Shown: in pieces, positions 43,843 to 55,870 of the stretch
Layout of the letters: each line of letters begins with the position of its first letter
Position numbering within the stretch: the first letter of the stretch is position 1
Assembly (NCBI GenBank): GCA_002812745.2
Contig: NCSJ02000196.1
Span: forward strand, 1-64,000
Direction: 5' to 3'
Source: Scytalidium lignicola
Lineage: Eukaryota; Ascomycota; Leotiomycetes
DNA length: 64,000 bases
Made by a program: the position numbers and the translations under genes
Notes under the pieces: model-generated
Database searches by the model: none
The model's input: the letters and a program-made list of their open reading frames with translations, nothing else
Told to the model about the DNA's origin: nothing

Positions 43843-46800
43843 CGCTGCGGCTGGATGATGGTTTGGGTGTCGAAGTCACTTTTGCGAAACGCTACAGGGA
43901 ACAAGAGATGCAATCGTGATCGAAATCAATTCTAAGTCGAGGGTATCTCTAAAAACGGCGAAGAATTGTCATAAGGTCGTAAAAAACTATCCCAAATCAG
44001 CACATCCTCCCCGTCAGCCAGCCAAACGCCTGAATGTCAACAAACCTCAACAGAAGCAAAAAAANGACGATCAAATCAGGGACCCGGAACAACGCTCTCG
44101 CAACAACAACAACAGAACGGAAAATTACAAACTCCAAAAACTCCGCTATGGTACAGACTCCATGAAGAACCTTAAAGCGAAGTTTATTGTTCGAATTCTC
44201 TTGGTCTGCCGTCTTTTTTGGCTGCTCGAAAATTTTCTTTCAAGCCCGGAATTGGCAGGGAAAAGAGGTGAGCATACAAATTATTATTTTGGGGTGTTTA
44301 CCACCCAAATTTGTCGCCGCCGACCGAGCGACCCCCAGTCAAAGCGGTAAGCGAGACAGCGCCGGTAGCTGGGACCCCTCGTAATCTGATATTTAATTTC
44401 GACGAAATTCCGAGTGCCGTCACTTCTTGGAAGGTGGCTAGCCGTGCTGCAAGGCGATAAAGAAATCTTATTAATTACCAGTTTGCCGGAATGCTGATGT
44501 TAGAGATTGAACGTTTTAAATTATATACGTGTATGAGAGTGGATTCGATCGATCGCAGGAAGAAAACGGTATTTGTTCTATCTGAGGGAAATCACAACAC
44601 GGACCGAATTGAACCATTCAGCAACGGGCAAATGGAGAAAAAGAAAAAAGAAAAACACCTGTCCAAAACAAAAACAATTGATTATCTGGCCAATTGATCA
44701 GCTCAAAAGGAGTCATCCTTCGTCCCGCCATCACTGGCTGACCAGCGGGAAAGAAGGGGGGGAGAAGGAAAGGAAAGGAATAGGCAGACTCCACAGTTGA
44801 CAGCGCAGAGCCCATGGCCTATCCCGATCGATCACACCGCATCGTCAACAACCAATTCGCAAATCACACAAAAAGCTCTCACATCAATCACACCCACCGT
44901 CCGAAGCCCCGCAGTCGGCAGGCGGTTTGCACTGATGATGCAAAGCCCGAGGTGGTCATACGGAAACCCCCAAACTCAGGGTGCTCTCTCTCTCGGGCGG
45001 AGGATGCGTGGCCGCCGAAAAGAATCATGTACGAGAGGGCCGGTCCGCAACCAGTGAGAAGGGACAGCACGCCGCTGGGCCCGCTGATTGGCTCTCTCCA
45101 TGTGGCAAGAGGCTGCGCGCGTCGCTCTTTCCAGAGGCTCTGTGCGCGTCCGTTGCTGCAGCAACNGCGGCAAATGTGCCGGGGCTGCAGCACACACGGA
45201 ATTGGAAAGCGTTCGGGAGGTCGGTGATCGAATCTGTCAAAGCAGGATTTCTTTTCTTTTCTTTTTCTCTGCTCTTCTGAGGAAGAGGGGTGTTCTTGGC
45301 TATGACGATGTACTGATGTAGCATGTCTGTGCAGTAAGTTATTCGATTTCACATATCAAAGTAGATAGTGCTGTTTGTCATTAATTGCCGGTTTTGCTTC
45401 CTAGCAAATTTTTNGCCCAGAATGGCGGCCGCTCAGACGGCCCGTTCCTAGGCAAAAGGACCCTTAAATACGGCCTTTGACTGGAGCAGCATTTCACCCT
45501 CAATTGGTGTGAATTCTAATTCATATTATATTAGAGTAGTATACAGAAAAAAATTCCATTTTATATTAAAGAAGCTAGAGCAGGTCTACCGTAGTACTGA
45601 ATTATAAGATTTAAAGGCTGATGCCCAATGCAAATCCACCCAAAACTCCTGAAAGAGACCTATGCCACGTGATATATTTGATACTCCGATTATTTCAAAA
45701 TTTAGCAATTCTCAATTGAACGCAGCCCTCTCTGCAATCTCTCCCTAATATGAACACATAGCAGTACAGTGCAATTCATGCCTTGTCCTTCCTCAGCTTC
45801 CTGCCATCCATGACTTCTTGAGATAAATGGCATTGATGTTAGATGAAAGCCAACTACATTGGACATCAAAGTTCAGCAAAACCGTCATAAACCCAAGAAG
45901 TGGAGAAGCAAGAAAACTAAGTTAGAGAACATACTGTACTTGTATCCACAGGCACTATAAGAATCTTCCGGCGAGTCCATGCTGGCCTCGATATGAGGGT
46001 ATAGCTTTCTCCATATCGGAACGCCTTCCGAGAACAAAAGCGTTGACAATTGAAGCAGCGGAGTCTAACTTCGGCATTCTATTTCTTAGAATCATGAATT
46101 AGCAGTGAACTTTACAGTACTTGCCGTCACCGGTAAGGTCCAGATGACTAGAGTGATGACTTCATACCACTCGTCGCGGATAGAAAAGTAGGGAGTTCTC
46201 AATGAACTCCTCTTAGTGACCATTGTAGAGAAGTTCCGACTAGTTATGGGTTGCAAATAGATCCCTCAGCGACCAAAATTGTGAAAAGGTAGCCTTTAAA
46301 CAGAAAGTTAGCAGTTCGATCGGCCGGTTGGGCTTGGCCAGAATAACCGTATCTTGAAGCAATTCTCTACTCTCTATAATCCCAGGGTCTAGCATTAGTC
46401 TCGGTAGTAGATATTTTGCGGTAATTGTAATTTCAAATCACTCATGTTAATTTCCAAGTATCTGTCAATTAATAATTAATGGTCTTTCATTCTCAGTAAA
46501 CCTATAGCTACAGTTTATCCTCCTTTGCTCCATATATCAGCAGTTATTCTAGTACTGGACTTTCAGGAGAATAGAGTATATCTCGATGGATATCTTGGAC
46601 TGATTGAAGGAAAATGAGGCAAATTTCATGTTGTAATAACATGGTGGTTGAAGAAACTAGACATATTCATCTCCATAACCATGATAAATCATCACTGAGA
46701 ATCAAAAATGATGTTAGTCGAGGTGGAAGATGAAGCGTACGCCAATTATAAAGCTGGCTGACAAGAGGAAGCAGTGTGAGCCCTCTGTAATGACAGAGGG

Positions 46801-46908
46801 TATTGTTGTAATCAACACGGAAAGAAGTATGGAATTACCCTTGGACCAAAACCACAATCTCAGAACTCAGGTATGTTCTAGGCTGGAAGGTCGAATCTAG
46901 GCTGAAGG
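43843..46908. other. 3 kb intergenic region, mostly without genes
   Basis: Between two minus-strand genes. Proximal part (43843-44400) is probably promoter/5' UTR of the 800-residue protein gene. 44700-45250 has normal GC but no convincing gene. 45420-45520 has CpG-rich sequence including GCGGCCGC. One weak small-gene candidate is listed at 45917-46223. Nothing else identified. Confidence 0.35.
45917..46223 (-). CDS. Weak candidate for a small gene
   Basis: ATG at 46223 starts MVTKRSSLRTPYFSIRDEW. A GTGACG...ATAG intron (46079-46130) would join TLP to NAEVRLRCFNCQRFCSRKA, continuing to VPVDTST and a stop near 45917, or splicing on at a GTATGT at 45934. A CxxC pair and codon-like third positions make it possible, but the donor is poor and there is no family match. 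Treat as speculative. Confidence 0.2.
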
Positions 46909-49717
46909 TTAAACAGATGGCTTTAATTCAGTAGCAGCCCTATCAATAATCCACTGGATGTCGACTTGAAGTCGATTAACGTGCTGATCAATGGTCTTCT
47001 TCAGCTCTTCAACAGTACCAAGCTGGTCCTTGCGAACCATCTCTCGAAGACTATCACAGCCAATGGCTTTGGAGAAGTTAGTGGGTAGCGACAGGCACCA
47101 TTTTTGGAGTGCATCATCAGTTGAAATGCTTGGTGAACTCGTAAATTGGTTGTTAGAGGATAGTATGCCATCATCAATGTCCTTTTTTNATATCTGTAGT
47201 GGCTATTGGTGCTGTATAGTTTGTAACTTCCTTTGATTTAGCTTTCACCTTATTGGGCAAAGGACCAGGTTTGCAAGAGACTGTGAAATCTTTCTCAGTG
47301 TTTGCGAAATTCTCCGTCGTAGGATTTTGATTGATTTTGACTATTTTGAATCCTTTGGTTTGTTTCCGAAGGCCGGTATCTGATGTTTCAGTAGGCTTCT
47401 GATGACTAGTATCCTTTCCTTCAGCCCTCTCCTCTGCTTCTGTTGTGTAGGCTCCGTCGATTTTATCGTTTTCCGACTTTGCCTTATTATCATTAGAGGT
47501 TATAGGACCTAGAACAGGAGTATCCCGATCACCAGCCAGAAGTTTATTCCACCTGTTATGCAGAGTCTGAAATCTTGTCCTGAAATGAAATTCATCATCT
47601 TGGGGAATATTTTTTAATCTCAGGATGGATTTGAGGATCTTATTGATCTTTGTGACACGAATAATGCTGACATCGATATCTTCGTAATCTTCAAGCTTGG
47701 TGACGAATTCGGACATTTGTTTCATTTCCTCTTTTGACTCTTGATCTCGGGTTAACAGACCTTGCTGAAGCTTGTATCGCAAAAAGAGAATTTCTTTCTA
47801 TACATTATCAGTAAATTTTCGTGCTAAAATCTGGAATTAAGTACTTCTCTCCTAAGATGTTTCTCCTCAACAGTGAGTTCTTGAATGGTGAGTTCCGGTA
47901 CGGGCTTTTGAGCTGAATCCTGATCGACCTTCTGAATATCAGACAGGTCTACAGTGGCAGTATTTGTTGACGTAGCAAACATCTGAAGTCTAGGGCCACC
48001 TTTCAGTCCAGCAACGTCAGTAATTTTCTCAGTCGCTTCAACACTTCCTGGTTTGTAAAAAGTTATCTGCTGACCTGCTGGGGTCACTGAACGGAGGTCC
48101 TTGTCTTTAACCTGCTTCAGAGAAGATACCCTCGGACCAATAACCGGTCCTGGTTTATTTGTAGAGAACTTTTGTTCAACCTCCAGGTAACGTTCCCGCG
48201 CCGTATCATTGGTCATCTTGTTTTGATTGAGTGTAGAAGTTTCGCATCCTGGATATTCTACTATGATGGTCTCCTCACTACCATCTTTTATGAAGTCAGA
48301 TGGGAGCTGAGAGTTATTTCGATGGAAAATTTTCTCATTCTCACTTTTGTTGTATGCCATAAGTAAGTCAAGTCGTTTCATTTTTGTTGTATGGGGGCTC
48401 TGGACAAAGCATAGTCAGCAAAACTCAGTTCAGAATTGGATAGAATACTTACCATCGAACGCTGACCAACATCATCACTACCACCAGTATTGGACTTGTC
48501 AGGAAGTTGTTTTGGGGGATTCATGATTATGTCTCCATCCTCTGATGCTTTTTTGGCATCAGTCGCGACATCCAAGTTCCTATTAATCTGAGTATCCTGA
48601 ATGTTCGTTGACTTTGCCTGTTGAATTTGCCCGTTGTCATTCATGCTGGGTTTAACTTTTTTTGATGGGTGTCTATTTGTTTTATTCCCTTTAGGTGTAC
48701 CTTCTCCCTCGGGTATACCATTTTTCCTTTTCTTGTTTGTAGAATTCTTAGGCAAGTTGTTATTATTCTAGTTTAATTTGTTAGCTCAGTAAATTCAGAT
48801 AAAGACCTCAGAATTTGAAAGGGTACTAACCAAGACCTTTTTTTNGATCACTACTGTTAGCAGAGATACTATCCCTGGATAATTTAGAAGGACGAGCGGC
48901 GGAATTTCGTTTGACATTTTTGGTCAGAGAGCCACTAGGTGGTATGGGAACTTTAGGAGGCAACTCCTAGAGTAAGATGTTAATAAGCATAAACAACCAT
49001 TTAACTTGGAAATTACCTGAGCGGCATCAAGAGCGTTAGCATCCGTTGTCATTGGTGCTTTGGGAGCTATGTATTGAGCAGAGTGAGAGAAGATTGATGA
49101 ATTCGCAGAGGTTACTACTTTCTTGTTTCCCTCTGTTGGTATCATATTGCCTTCAAGGTTCGAGTTTGGGCTCTGAGAAGATGTACTGGAACTATTGGCA
49201 ACTCCCATAGGTTGTCTTGATCTCGGGTTGTGTTTCAATCGATCCCATGCACGGGACAGTTTAGTATATCCTACACGAGTGGTGGTTTCGCCAGATGTGC
49301 ATTCATCAGTTATTAGGCGTTGTGCTTCTTGTAAGCTAACAGTATCGGAAATTCTTTTCAGTGCTTGAAGTGCAGACAGTCCGATATTTCCCTCCTTTGG
49401 GTGTATTTCCTCAGGAAAGGAATTCCAGAAATCCTGAATGTCTTGGATGTGCCAGTTATTTTTGATTGCTAATAATTGTTGTGCCTGTATTCTGGAATTG
49501 TCTCTGTTCATTTCTCCTGCCTTCAGTTCATTAGCAGTATTAACAATGTGATTTATGCATGATTCAACGCTAAGGTTAACATGAAAACAAAGAATAGTTG
49601 CTTAGACATAAATTTGTGCGGAAGATAAAAACGAGCAGGAAAACTTACTATTCTTGCCCCTCCATTATTAGATCTTCTCTGCCCAGGAGGGCCAGCAGAA
49701 GTAGGCATACCACTCAT
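46909..49717 (-). CDS. Charged protein of unknown function (six exons, two spurious Ns)
   Basis: Exons in order: 49649-49717, 49017-49520, 48831-48966, 48453-48767, 47845-48399 and 46909-47797. Predicted 821 residues if the N at 48845 and the N at 47190 are dropped; both follow T homopolymers, and removing each restores frame (SSDQKKVL and TTDIKKDIDDG). Starts MSGMPTSAGPPGQRRS. The first third has a folded-looking part (NNWHIQDIQDFWNSFPEEI). The middle is polar with a likely nuclear signal (NKKRKN, PSKKVKPS). Later there is a helical region (RREKEILFLRYKLQQG, then LEDYEDIDVSIIRVTK and a RTRFQTLHNRWNKLL stretch). The C-terminus is DALQKWCLSLPTNFSKAIG to ELKPSV. No known domain. The AAG acceptor of the first intron (49521-49648) is less certain than the others. 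Confidence 0.6.
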
Positions 49718-51388
49718 CTTAGCTTTCTATATAAGAGCTAGATAGAATTAGAAGTATTAGAAGAAAATGGAAAGAATTCATACGTTGCTCTAGTGCCTAA
49801 TATTTGTAAGATGCAAATAACAGGTAAATATTATATTGACTGGTTGTTGGATTTGGCTTTGACTGTGATAGAATACAGGAGATAGGTATAAGCTCTTTTA
49901 TCAAACAGAGTTCGATTACTTACTTAGGAATCAGGACGCTGTTTGATAATCAACAGAATGTTTCGATTATCCCTATGCTAGTTGTAGAAACAGAGCCTGA
50001 TGGAAAAACAAAATTGAAGACTTGTTTGTTGGTCGCGTTATTCAGCGTTGTTATAGGCGGAGCTAGGAGTTTTATTGACGTGTGTAGCCACAGCGAATGG
50101 TTAAAACGCGAGGCCTAGGCAACGGATATTAATTCACATGACTACTAATATAAATTTGTGTGTAGTGGTAGTTTTGACGAGAAACAACACTCACCACTAG
50201 ACTCAGCCTATAGAGGTTTGTGGTTAGTGATCAAAAATAGCGAGCTTGTTGATTTAGTGAAGTCAAGGAAATGGTATCTAGATCACAAACTTTGAGTAGC
50301 AAGAGTCATGTGATAGGAGAGAGAAGCTTCAGGCTTTCACTGTTGCGGGGAGGTTTCCAAGAAGGACTATACTTTCGACCAATATTGTGCAGAAGAAAGG
50401 AGAAGATGTGTATGTGGTGTCTAATAAACAGTACAATATGAAGGTGGTTATCTAGGAAGGCAAAGTGGTGGCTCCTTCCTGAGGCACATATATGTTCTCT
50501 ACAATTTCTTCCAGTACCATTGGTCTACATAATGCAGACCAGAAAAGTGAAATCAGGAAAGGAAATCAATTTTCCATTTTACTATCAAGTGCTAGCAACA
50601 CTACATTGCCTTTCAAATGCAGACAATAGAATGTGAGTATCCCGGTTGCTCTTCAAGATACGGAAGTGATGCCCTCTACCTTATATAACTATATAGATAC
50701 TTTTAGAAACTGAATATAACAATAATATAGAAATTTTTATGATAACAAACTTCGTCTGAATTGAATTATTATAATTGAAAGCATTGGAAAGACTCCCATT
50801 AAAAAAGAGCCATAAAGAACTATCATATGGCTAATGCACGAGAGAGATGTCTCAGATGCCAAACAGTGTACGGCCGAATGCAGCACATGTAACATAGTCC
50901 CATAGTGAACGAAAACTACTTGTTAACCTTCGATAACATGCCCAAGACACAAGCAATATCATACGTTATTAATCCGCTAAGATAGATACTGGCGGATCTT
51001 AGGTTACAACACTCTCAACATAGAGCATATTTTGTCTCACCGAAACCAGAGCAAAGAAATGGAACTCGAAAGGATTGCATTAAGAACTATAAACTCTATA
51101 GGAATAATAACACTCTTCTTCTATAGAGCTTGATGCATAAATATAGGCAGGACAATGTATGAGTCATCAACACCGGGTATCCCTCATCCTATGTACAGGA
51201 CAAACACGACTTCAGATGACTATAATAGGCACATGCTTTCCTTTCCGACAATAAAAGACATTATAATAGAAGTACAGAAAGAGACCGTCTGTAACCATCA
51301 AAGAGAACTCCACGCTTATGCCAACTTATGCCACGTAACAGGGAGTGAAAGGAAAGAAAGTAAATCGTAAAAACGAACCGTCACTCAT
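49718..51388. other. Intergenic, no gene seen
   Basis: 1.67 kb between two minus-strand genes. Somewhat AT-rich around 50700-51150. Only short chance frames. The left part holds the promoter of the unknown gene. Confidence 0.35.
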
Positions 51389-52537
51389 TTAAGAGAGCTT
51401 GCCCACCCTCTTCTTGGCCACTCCAATCTTGCCCTTAATCCGATCCACATCTCCATCAACTCTGTTCAGCATGTCTTTCTGGAGCTCGAGCTCTCCATGA
51501 ATTGCCATGCCCATCTCCTTCTGCCTCCTGACAATCTTGCCTAGCTCCTCCACATCAAGGTCTTGATCCTCCATCATTTGCTTCTGCAACTGCAACACTC
51601 CTTCATTATCCAGTTCCCTAGTCTTACTAGTCTCCTGTACGGGAGCACCAAGTACTCTCCCCGTAGGTCTCGATACACTAGCTCCAAACAAGGCGTTCTT
51701 ATCCTGCTGGCTAGCCGCCGCGCCCCTCGTACTCTCAGCAGCACCCTCATGACTCTTACTAGCAAGAGTAAGCGCCAGCTTCTCCAAGCCATCCCTCTCA
51801 ACCCTGGCACTACCAAGCAGATCTCTCCGCCTCCTAATCTCTCCCTCGCCCAGCTTCCCACTACTACTACTCATCGCATTCCCTTTTCCCTTTTCACCTT
51901 CTACAAGCGTCTTCAACCCTTCATCCAAATTAACCAACAATCCCCCAGCCTTAACCAAGCACCTCTTAGCATTAGCCCCAGCTTCATACTGCGCCTGAGC
52001 CGTCGTCGCCCCATCTCTGCGTCCAAGGAACAGCCTCGCATCATGCAACTGGCCCTTCATCTCGCGATGTAAATCCAACCATACCTGTGGATCAGCCGCC
52101 ACCTGTCCAGCAGACATCGTCGCGCGCTGGTTCGCAGCCATGAGATCCTGTCGCGAGCTGCTGAAGCTGGCGCTACTATTCGTCGAGCTTGGCAAGTTCA
52201 GGAAGCTCCTCCAGAGACTGGTTTCCCGCCATCGTCTATCGGGGTCCTCTGCTATGGTGCGTAGGTACCGCTCGAGGCCCACGCGGCGGGTTTCGGTGAG
52301 CTCAGGGGAGGAAGCAGTGGATGTGAACCATGATTTCGCGGGGAGTGGAGCGGGTGGGGGGTCTGAAATGAGGGACACTAGGCCGTGGTGTAGGGCGACG
52401 AATTCCGAGTAGCGTTTTTGGATTACAAAAGTTCGGAGAGGGAGACGGAGGGTTATGTTGTAGAGAGTGAAGGGCTTGCCAGTGGGCGGTGTTGAGAGGA
52501 TCGTGGATGGGATTGAGATCTCCAGGGGAGGAGCCAT
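51389..52537 (-). CDS. PX-SNARE protein, Vam7-like
   Basis: Single exon, 382 residues. N-terminal PX domain (about 1-120): LEISIPS..., YNITLRLP, QKRYSEFVALHHGL and a proline-rich PPPAPLPAKSWF loop, the typical phosphoinositide-binding layout. C-terminal SNARE helix (about 312-380): LQLQKQMMEDQDLDVEELGKI (split here as LQLQKQMMEDQD and LDVEELGKIVRRQKEMG) with the central Gln pattern of Qc-SNAREs, and no transmembrane anchor. This is the architecture of yeast Vam7, which binds PI3P on the vacuole and pairs with other SNAREs in vacuole fusion. The middle (about 130-300) is less conserved. The ATG at 52537 gives a full PX start. Confidence 0.85.
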   Translation of the reverse strand: MAPPLEISIPSTILSTPPTGKPFTLYNITLRLPLRTFVIQKRYSEFVALHHGLVSLISDPPPAPLPAKSWFTSTASSPELTETRRVGLERYLRTIAEDPDRRWRETSLWRSFLNLPSSTNSSASFSSSRQDLMAANQRATMSAGQVAADPQVWLDLHREMKGQLHDARLFLGRRDGATTAQAQYEAGANAKRCLVKAGGLLVNLDEGLKTLVEGEKGKGNAMSSSSGKLGEGEIRRRRDLLGSARVERDGLEKLALTLASKSHEGAAESTRGAAASQQDKNALFGASVSRPTGRVLGAPVQETSKTRELDNEGVLQLQKQMMEDQDLDVEELGKIVRRQKEMGMAIHGELELQKDMLNRVDGDVDRIKGKIGVAKKRVGKLS

Positions 52538-53265
52538 GTGTGTATTATTTGAGATTTATAATAACGATAAAGGAAAGAATTCTATTTCCTTCAGCTGTCT
52601 GCAATGTGGTATTACAGTGCAGAAACTCAAGTGCATATATAAGGGGATTGGAGTTTGTTGCCTGCAGTCCTTGGAGTCGATATTGAATTGAAGTCGAGCC
52701 CGTGACTGAGCCACTATGGGTACTAGCGTTGGCGCAGTCAACCGGTCGCCTGAACGAGCCACAGCGACGCCTTGTGGCTGCGATGCAACATGATGAGTCT
52801 GACCCCTTGCATTAAACTCCAAATCCGCATCATTATTCCCCGCTCTTTCATAATGACCTTTTTAAGATCATCAGGGACAAGAGGAGGCCATTTTTCACTT
52901 TTGCATTGATAAGGCCGTGGCGGCTTCACAAGCACTAGAGTTTCTACCACATATCATCTAGGACAGCTTTCAGATCTACTTTTTAAACATTACTAGAAGT
53001 CAAAAGTATTATCAATTTTTCTACCGGTCAAAGGCATTCTATCGCTATCACAGCTCATATCACTTGCCTTGGGAATGCAGCCGTAGCAAACACACCCTTT
53101 TTCAACGCTGTCGCAAATGATTTCATCAAGCCATAACCTCATATGCTGATCATAACACTCCACCGCCCAAGAAGAACCAACAATATCATGCCTTAAAAGC
53201 ATCATCTGCAACATTTTGCCTATCTCTCCTAGTTTTTTCCATGCCATCAGATCCTCTCTTACCAC
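52538..53265. other. Intergenic between Vam7-like and EB1 genes
   Basis: About 730 bp: promoter of the PX-SNARE gene and 3' UTR of the EB1 gene. An open frame directly after the EB1 stop (52993-53265 minus) has no ATG-supported or family evidence and is not called. Confidence 0.4.
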
Positions 53266-54324
53266 TCAGAATGTCTCTTGATCATCCAGCTCCACCTCGG
53301 CCGGAATCTCAAATCCATCTTCCGTCGAGTAGAGAATAGTCTGAATATGCTTAATCAAACCATCCTCCTGCTTCTCGATCTCAGGATCTTCTTCACAGGC
53401 TTGCTGCACCAGTAACTCAATATCTCTTAGTTTACTGAAGTAGAAGTCTCTCTCACGCTCCAATCCCGTGACTGTCTCCTTGAGCGTATTGTTCTCCTGC
53501 TGCAGCGCGGCAGAGGCTCCTCCGCCGATACCGGCCTTTGCAATCCGTGGACCACCTGTTGTTGGTGTAGTACCTCTTCGCGCTGCACCGGCTGAGGATC
53601 GTGATGCTGTTGGTGGGGGACCTCCTGTGGCAGGACCACCGGAAGCCCGTCGCCGTGCTACAGCATCGTAGTCACCGCCAGGGAAGTATTGGTCCCAGTA
53701 CCGCTTCGACCATTGCAGGAACTCGAGGTTATCTTGCATTTTGCATTTGATAAGTTGTTCGACGTTGACGGGTCTGTCGATGCCGTGTTTTGTGAAGCAT
53801 CCTAGTGATAACCAGTCTCGTTAGTGACCAAAAATCTCCCTTGACTCTCTCAACTGTATTTGTAATCGAGGTGAGTATATAATTCTAGACCGTTCAAAAC
53901 TCACCCTGCAAGACCTTAAAATTTTGTATGTACGCGTACTCGGTGTTGACATTGAACTTGACCCGCGACATCGGAACATCCATGTAGATACTATCGAAGA
54001 TCTGGCAATAAGCAGCTCTATCGGTCACCATCAGTAACAAGATCCCTTTGATTATTTCTCAAAGCCAAACTCCATCCCTGGAGAAGAAAGGGAGTAAGGG
54101 GTCCAACTAACCCTGTACCACATTGCTCCACCTTGGTAACGTTCAACTGGAGAAGGCTATTAAGCCAAGCTACAAGCTCCTGCCTATAACAAGACAAATC
54201 TCATCAGCAAAAAAGCTCACACTCTCTCAAGAATCGTCCTCCAAAACCAGAAAGAAAGAAAAACCACCACCCCATCCATTCTCCTAGGAAATATCATCTC
54301 ATCCACCAACCTTGATTCACCCAT
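53266..54324 (-). CDS. EB1-family microtubule plus-end binding protein (Mal3/Bim1 orthologue)
   Basis: Four exons: 54311-54324 (14 bp), 54112-54183, 53905-54017 and 53266-53801, with introns of 127, 94 and 103 bp; 244 residues. The first about 105 residues form the calponin-homology domain: MGESRQELVAWLNSLLQLN, then AAYCQIFDSIYMDVPMSRVKFN, YIQNFKVLQGCF and NLEFLQWSKRYWDQYFPGGDYDAVARR. A Gly/Ala/Pro linker follows. The C-terminal EB1 coiled coil and four-helix bundle is seen at LERERDFYFSKLRDIELLVQ. It tracks growing microtubule ends and recruits partners. It ends DDQETF rather than the EEY/F of animal EB1. Tiny first exon and intron-rich 5' end are common for this gene in fungi. Confidence 0.9.
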
Positions 54325-55460
54325 CTTGTCCGTCACACAGACACAGACACACACACTCTCTCTCTCTTCTCTCTCCCAAAACAAGTGGGTGGCGGGTTAC
54401 AACTACACCGATGTAATCAATCGAATTGTCCAACTAAGATAAAAAAAANTTAAATCAAAGCGACGAACGTGGCAGGAAACCGAAAAATCGTTTCGTTGCG
54501 GACACACACACACAAAAAATATATGTAGCGCCCACGGGGGGGNAAAAGAAACAAGACCGTTTTCGGTTTGAAGTTATCGCGATCGGCCGCCCTTAGCAAC
54601 TTGGATTGTTTTGGCAAAAGGAAAGGTCGTCGCCTAACCAACAGTCACGTGAGTTACCGCCTCTTTTTTGGGGGTGGTGTGGGGCCCGCTTGGTTTTTTT
54701 CGTTAAAATAGGGGGGAAAGAGGGAAATCGTTGCCTGGTTGTTGGTTGGATTGGATGAATTACGAAACCTTTTTCTCACGAGATGGGGATGGGAAACGGT
54801 ATGTAGCTTGATTCGCTCTGGTGGATGGGAGCCGGGTGATATAGGGATCCCCACTCTCTTCAATTGATCAATCTGCAAATTGCAAACTGTCCAAGTAGCC
54901 CACCAGGATATTCACATCGTCGTTCTAGGAACTTGTCCTTTACAGTATCGTTAACAAACGTAAATGACGTCTGGATATAATAGAATTATGGATACTAAAA
55001 TAGGACTCTCAAAATCTGGATTCATTTTATAAAAGTTTCCTATGATGTCATAAATACGGAGGAGTTACTGACAAGATCATTGGAAGATAATGAAACCTTA
55101 GGCAAGACAGCAGCAGTACAGTAATTACAAACAAAAATAATCAGTCACTCATTTATCAAAATACACAACACGTCCAAAAATTTTGTAAAGTAGAACGTCA
55201 AAGTGTTCAATTGAATATACTGTAGCCATTTCTCTCAGCCAGCTACGATAGCTATCTATTTATATCAAAGAAACAAAGCACCCATCCCAATAATGCCCAA
55301 GCCCAGCCCGTTTGTTTGTTTGTTTACTCCCCCCACCGCCCCTTTGTCATGTCCCATGCAAAGAAAAAAAAGTCACCCTAAAAGAATCATTGTAACTATG
55401 TACAAGAATTGAAGAATCGAAATACTACCACCAGGACTTATCTCCATGTTGAAGGACAGC
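54325..55460. promoter_or_regulatory. Upstream region of EB1 gene and 3' flank of GH55 gene
   Basis: 1.1 kb. 54330-54400 is rich in CA and CTCT repeats close to the EB1 start (54339-54370, CACAGACACACACAC type), typical 5' UTR or promoter sequence. The rest has no coding content. Ns at 54449 and 54543 follow homopolymer runs. Confidence 0.35.
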
Positions 55461-55870
55461 TTAAGAAGACGATGTAGGACAAGGAGCCATGACAGTAACA
55501 GTTACGGTAACAGTAGGAGCTGTTCCAGAACCACCAGCAACGGCTGCTGTAGCAACAGCGGGAGAGGTAGATGATGCAGGAGGCAGAGCGGGGGGGGCTG
55601 CGGAGGATGTAGGAGCTGAAGGGGCGGTAGAAGCAGGTGAGGAAGCAGCGGGAGGAGCGGGGGGAGCGGCCGGCGGTGGTTGTTGTGGAGCGGAGGAAGC
55701 AGCAGAGGAAGAAGGAGGTGCTGCTGCCACTGCGCTAGCAACTGCAGAAGATGATGCAGCAGCCGGGGACGCAACAGAAGTTGAAGTAGAAGTTGGGGAA
55801 TCAGTGGCTGCAGAAGCAGAAGCAGAAGTCGAAGATGTAGAATGAGTGCTAACAGAAGAAGAGGATGATG
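55461..55870 (-). repeat. Ser/Ala/Pro-rich low-complexity tail of the GH55 enzyme
   Basis: Codons GCT, TCT and CCT repeat for some 130 residues. It gives artificial open frames on other strands and is likely variable in length between strains. Confidence 0.6.

Noticed and set aside
52993..53265. 90-codon minus-strand open frame directly after the EB1 stop
   Set aside because: It begins with a GTG right at the EB1 stop, has no recognisable product, and the EB1 C-terminus is already complete.
55489..55845. Plus-strand open frame rich in Ala/Glu/Gly, and a Leu/Pro-rich minus frame nearby
   Set aside because: By-products of the Ser/Ala/Pro low-complexity tail of the GH55 gene.
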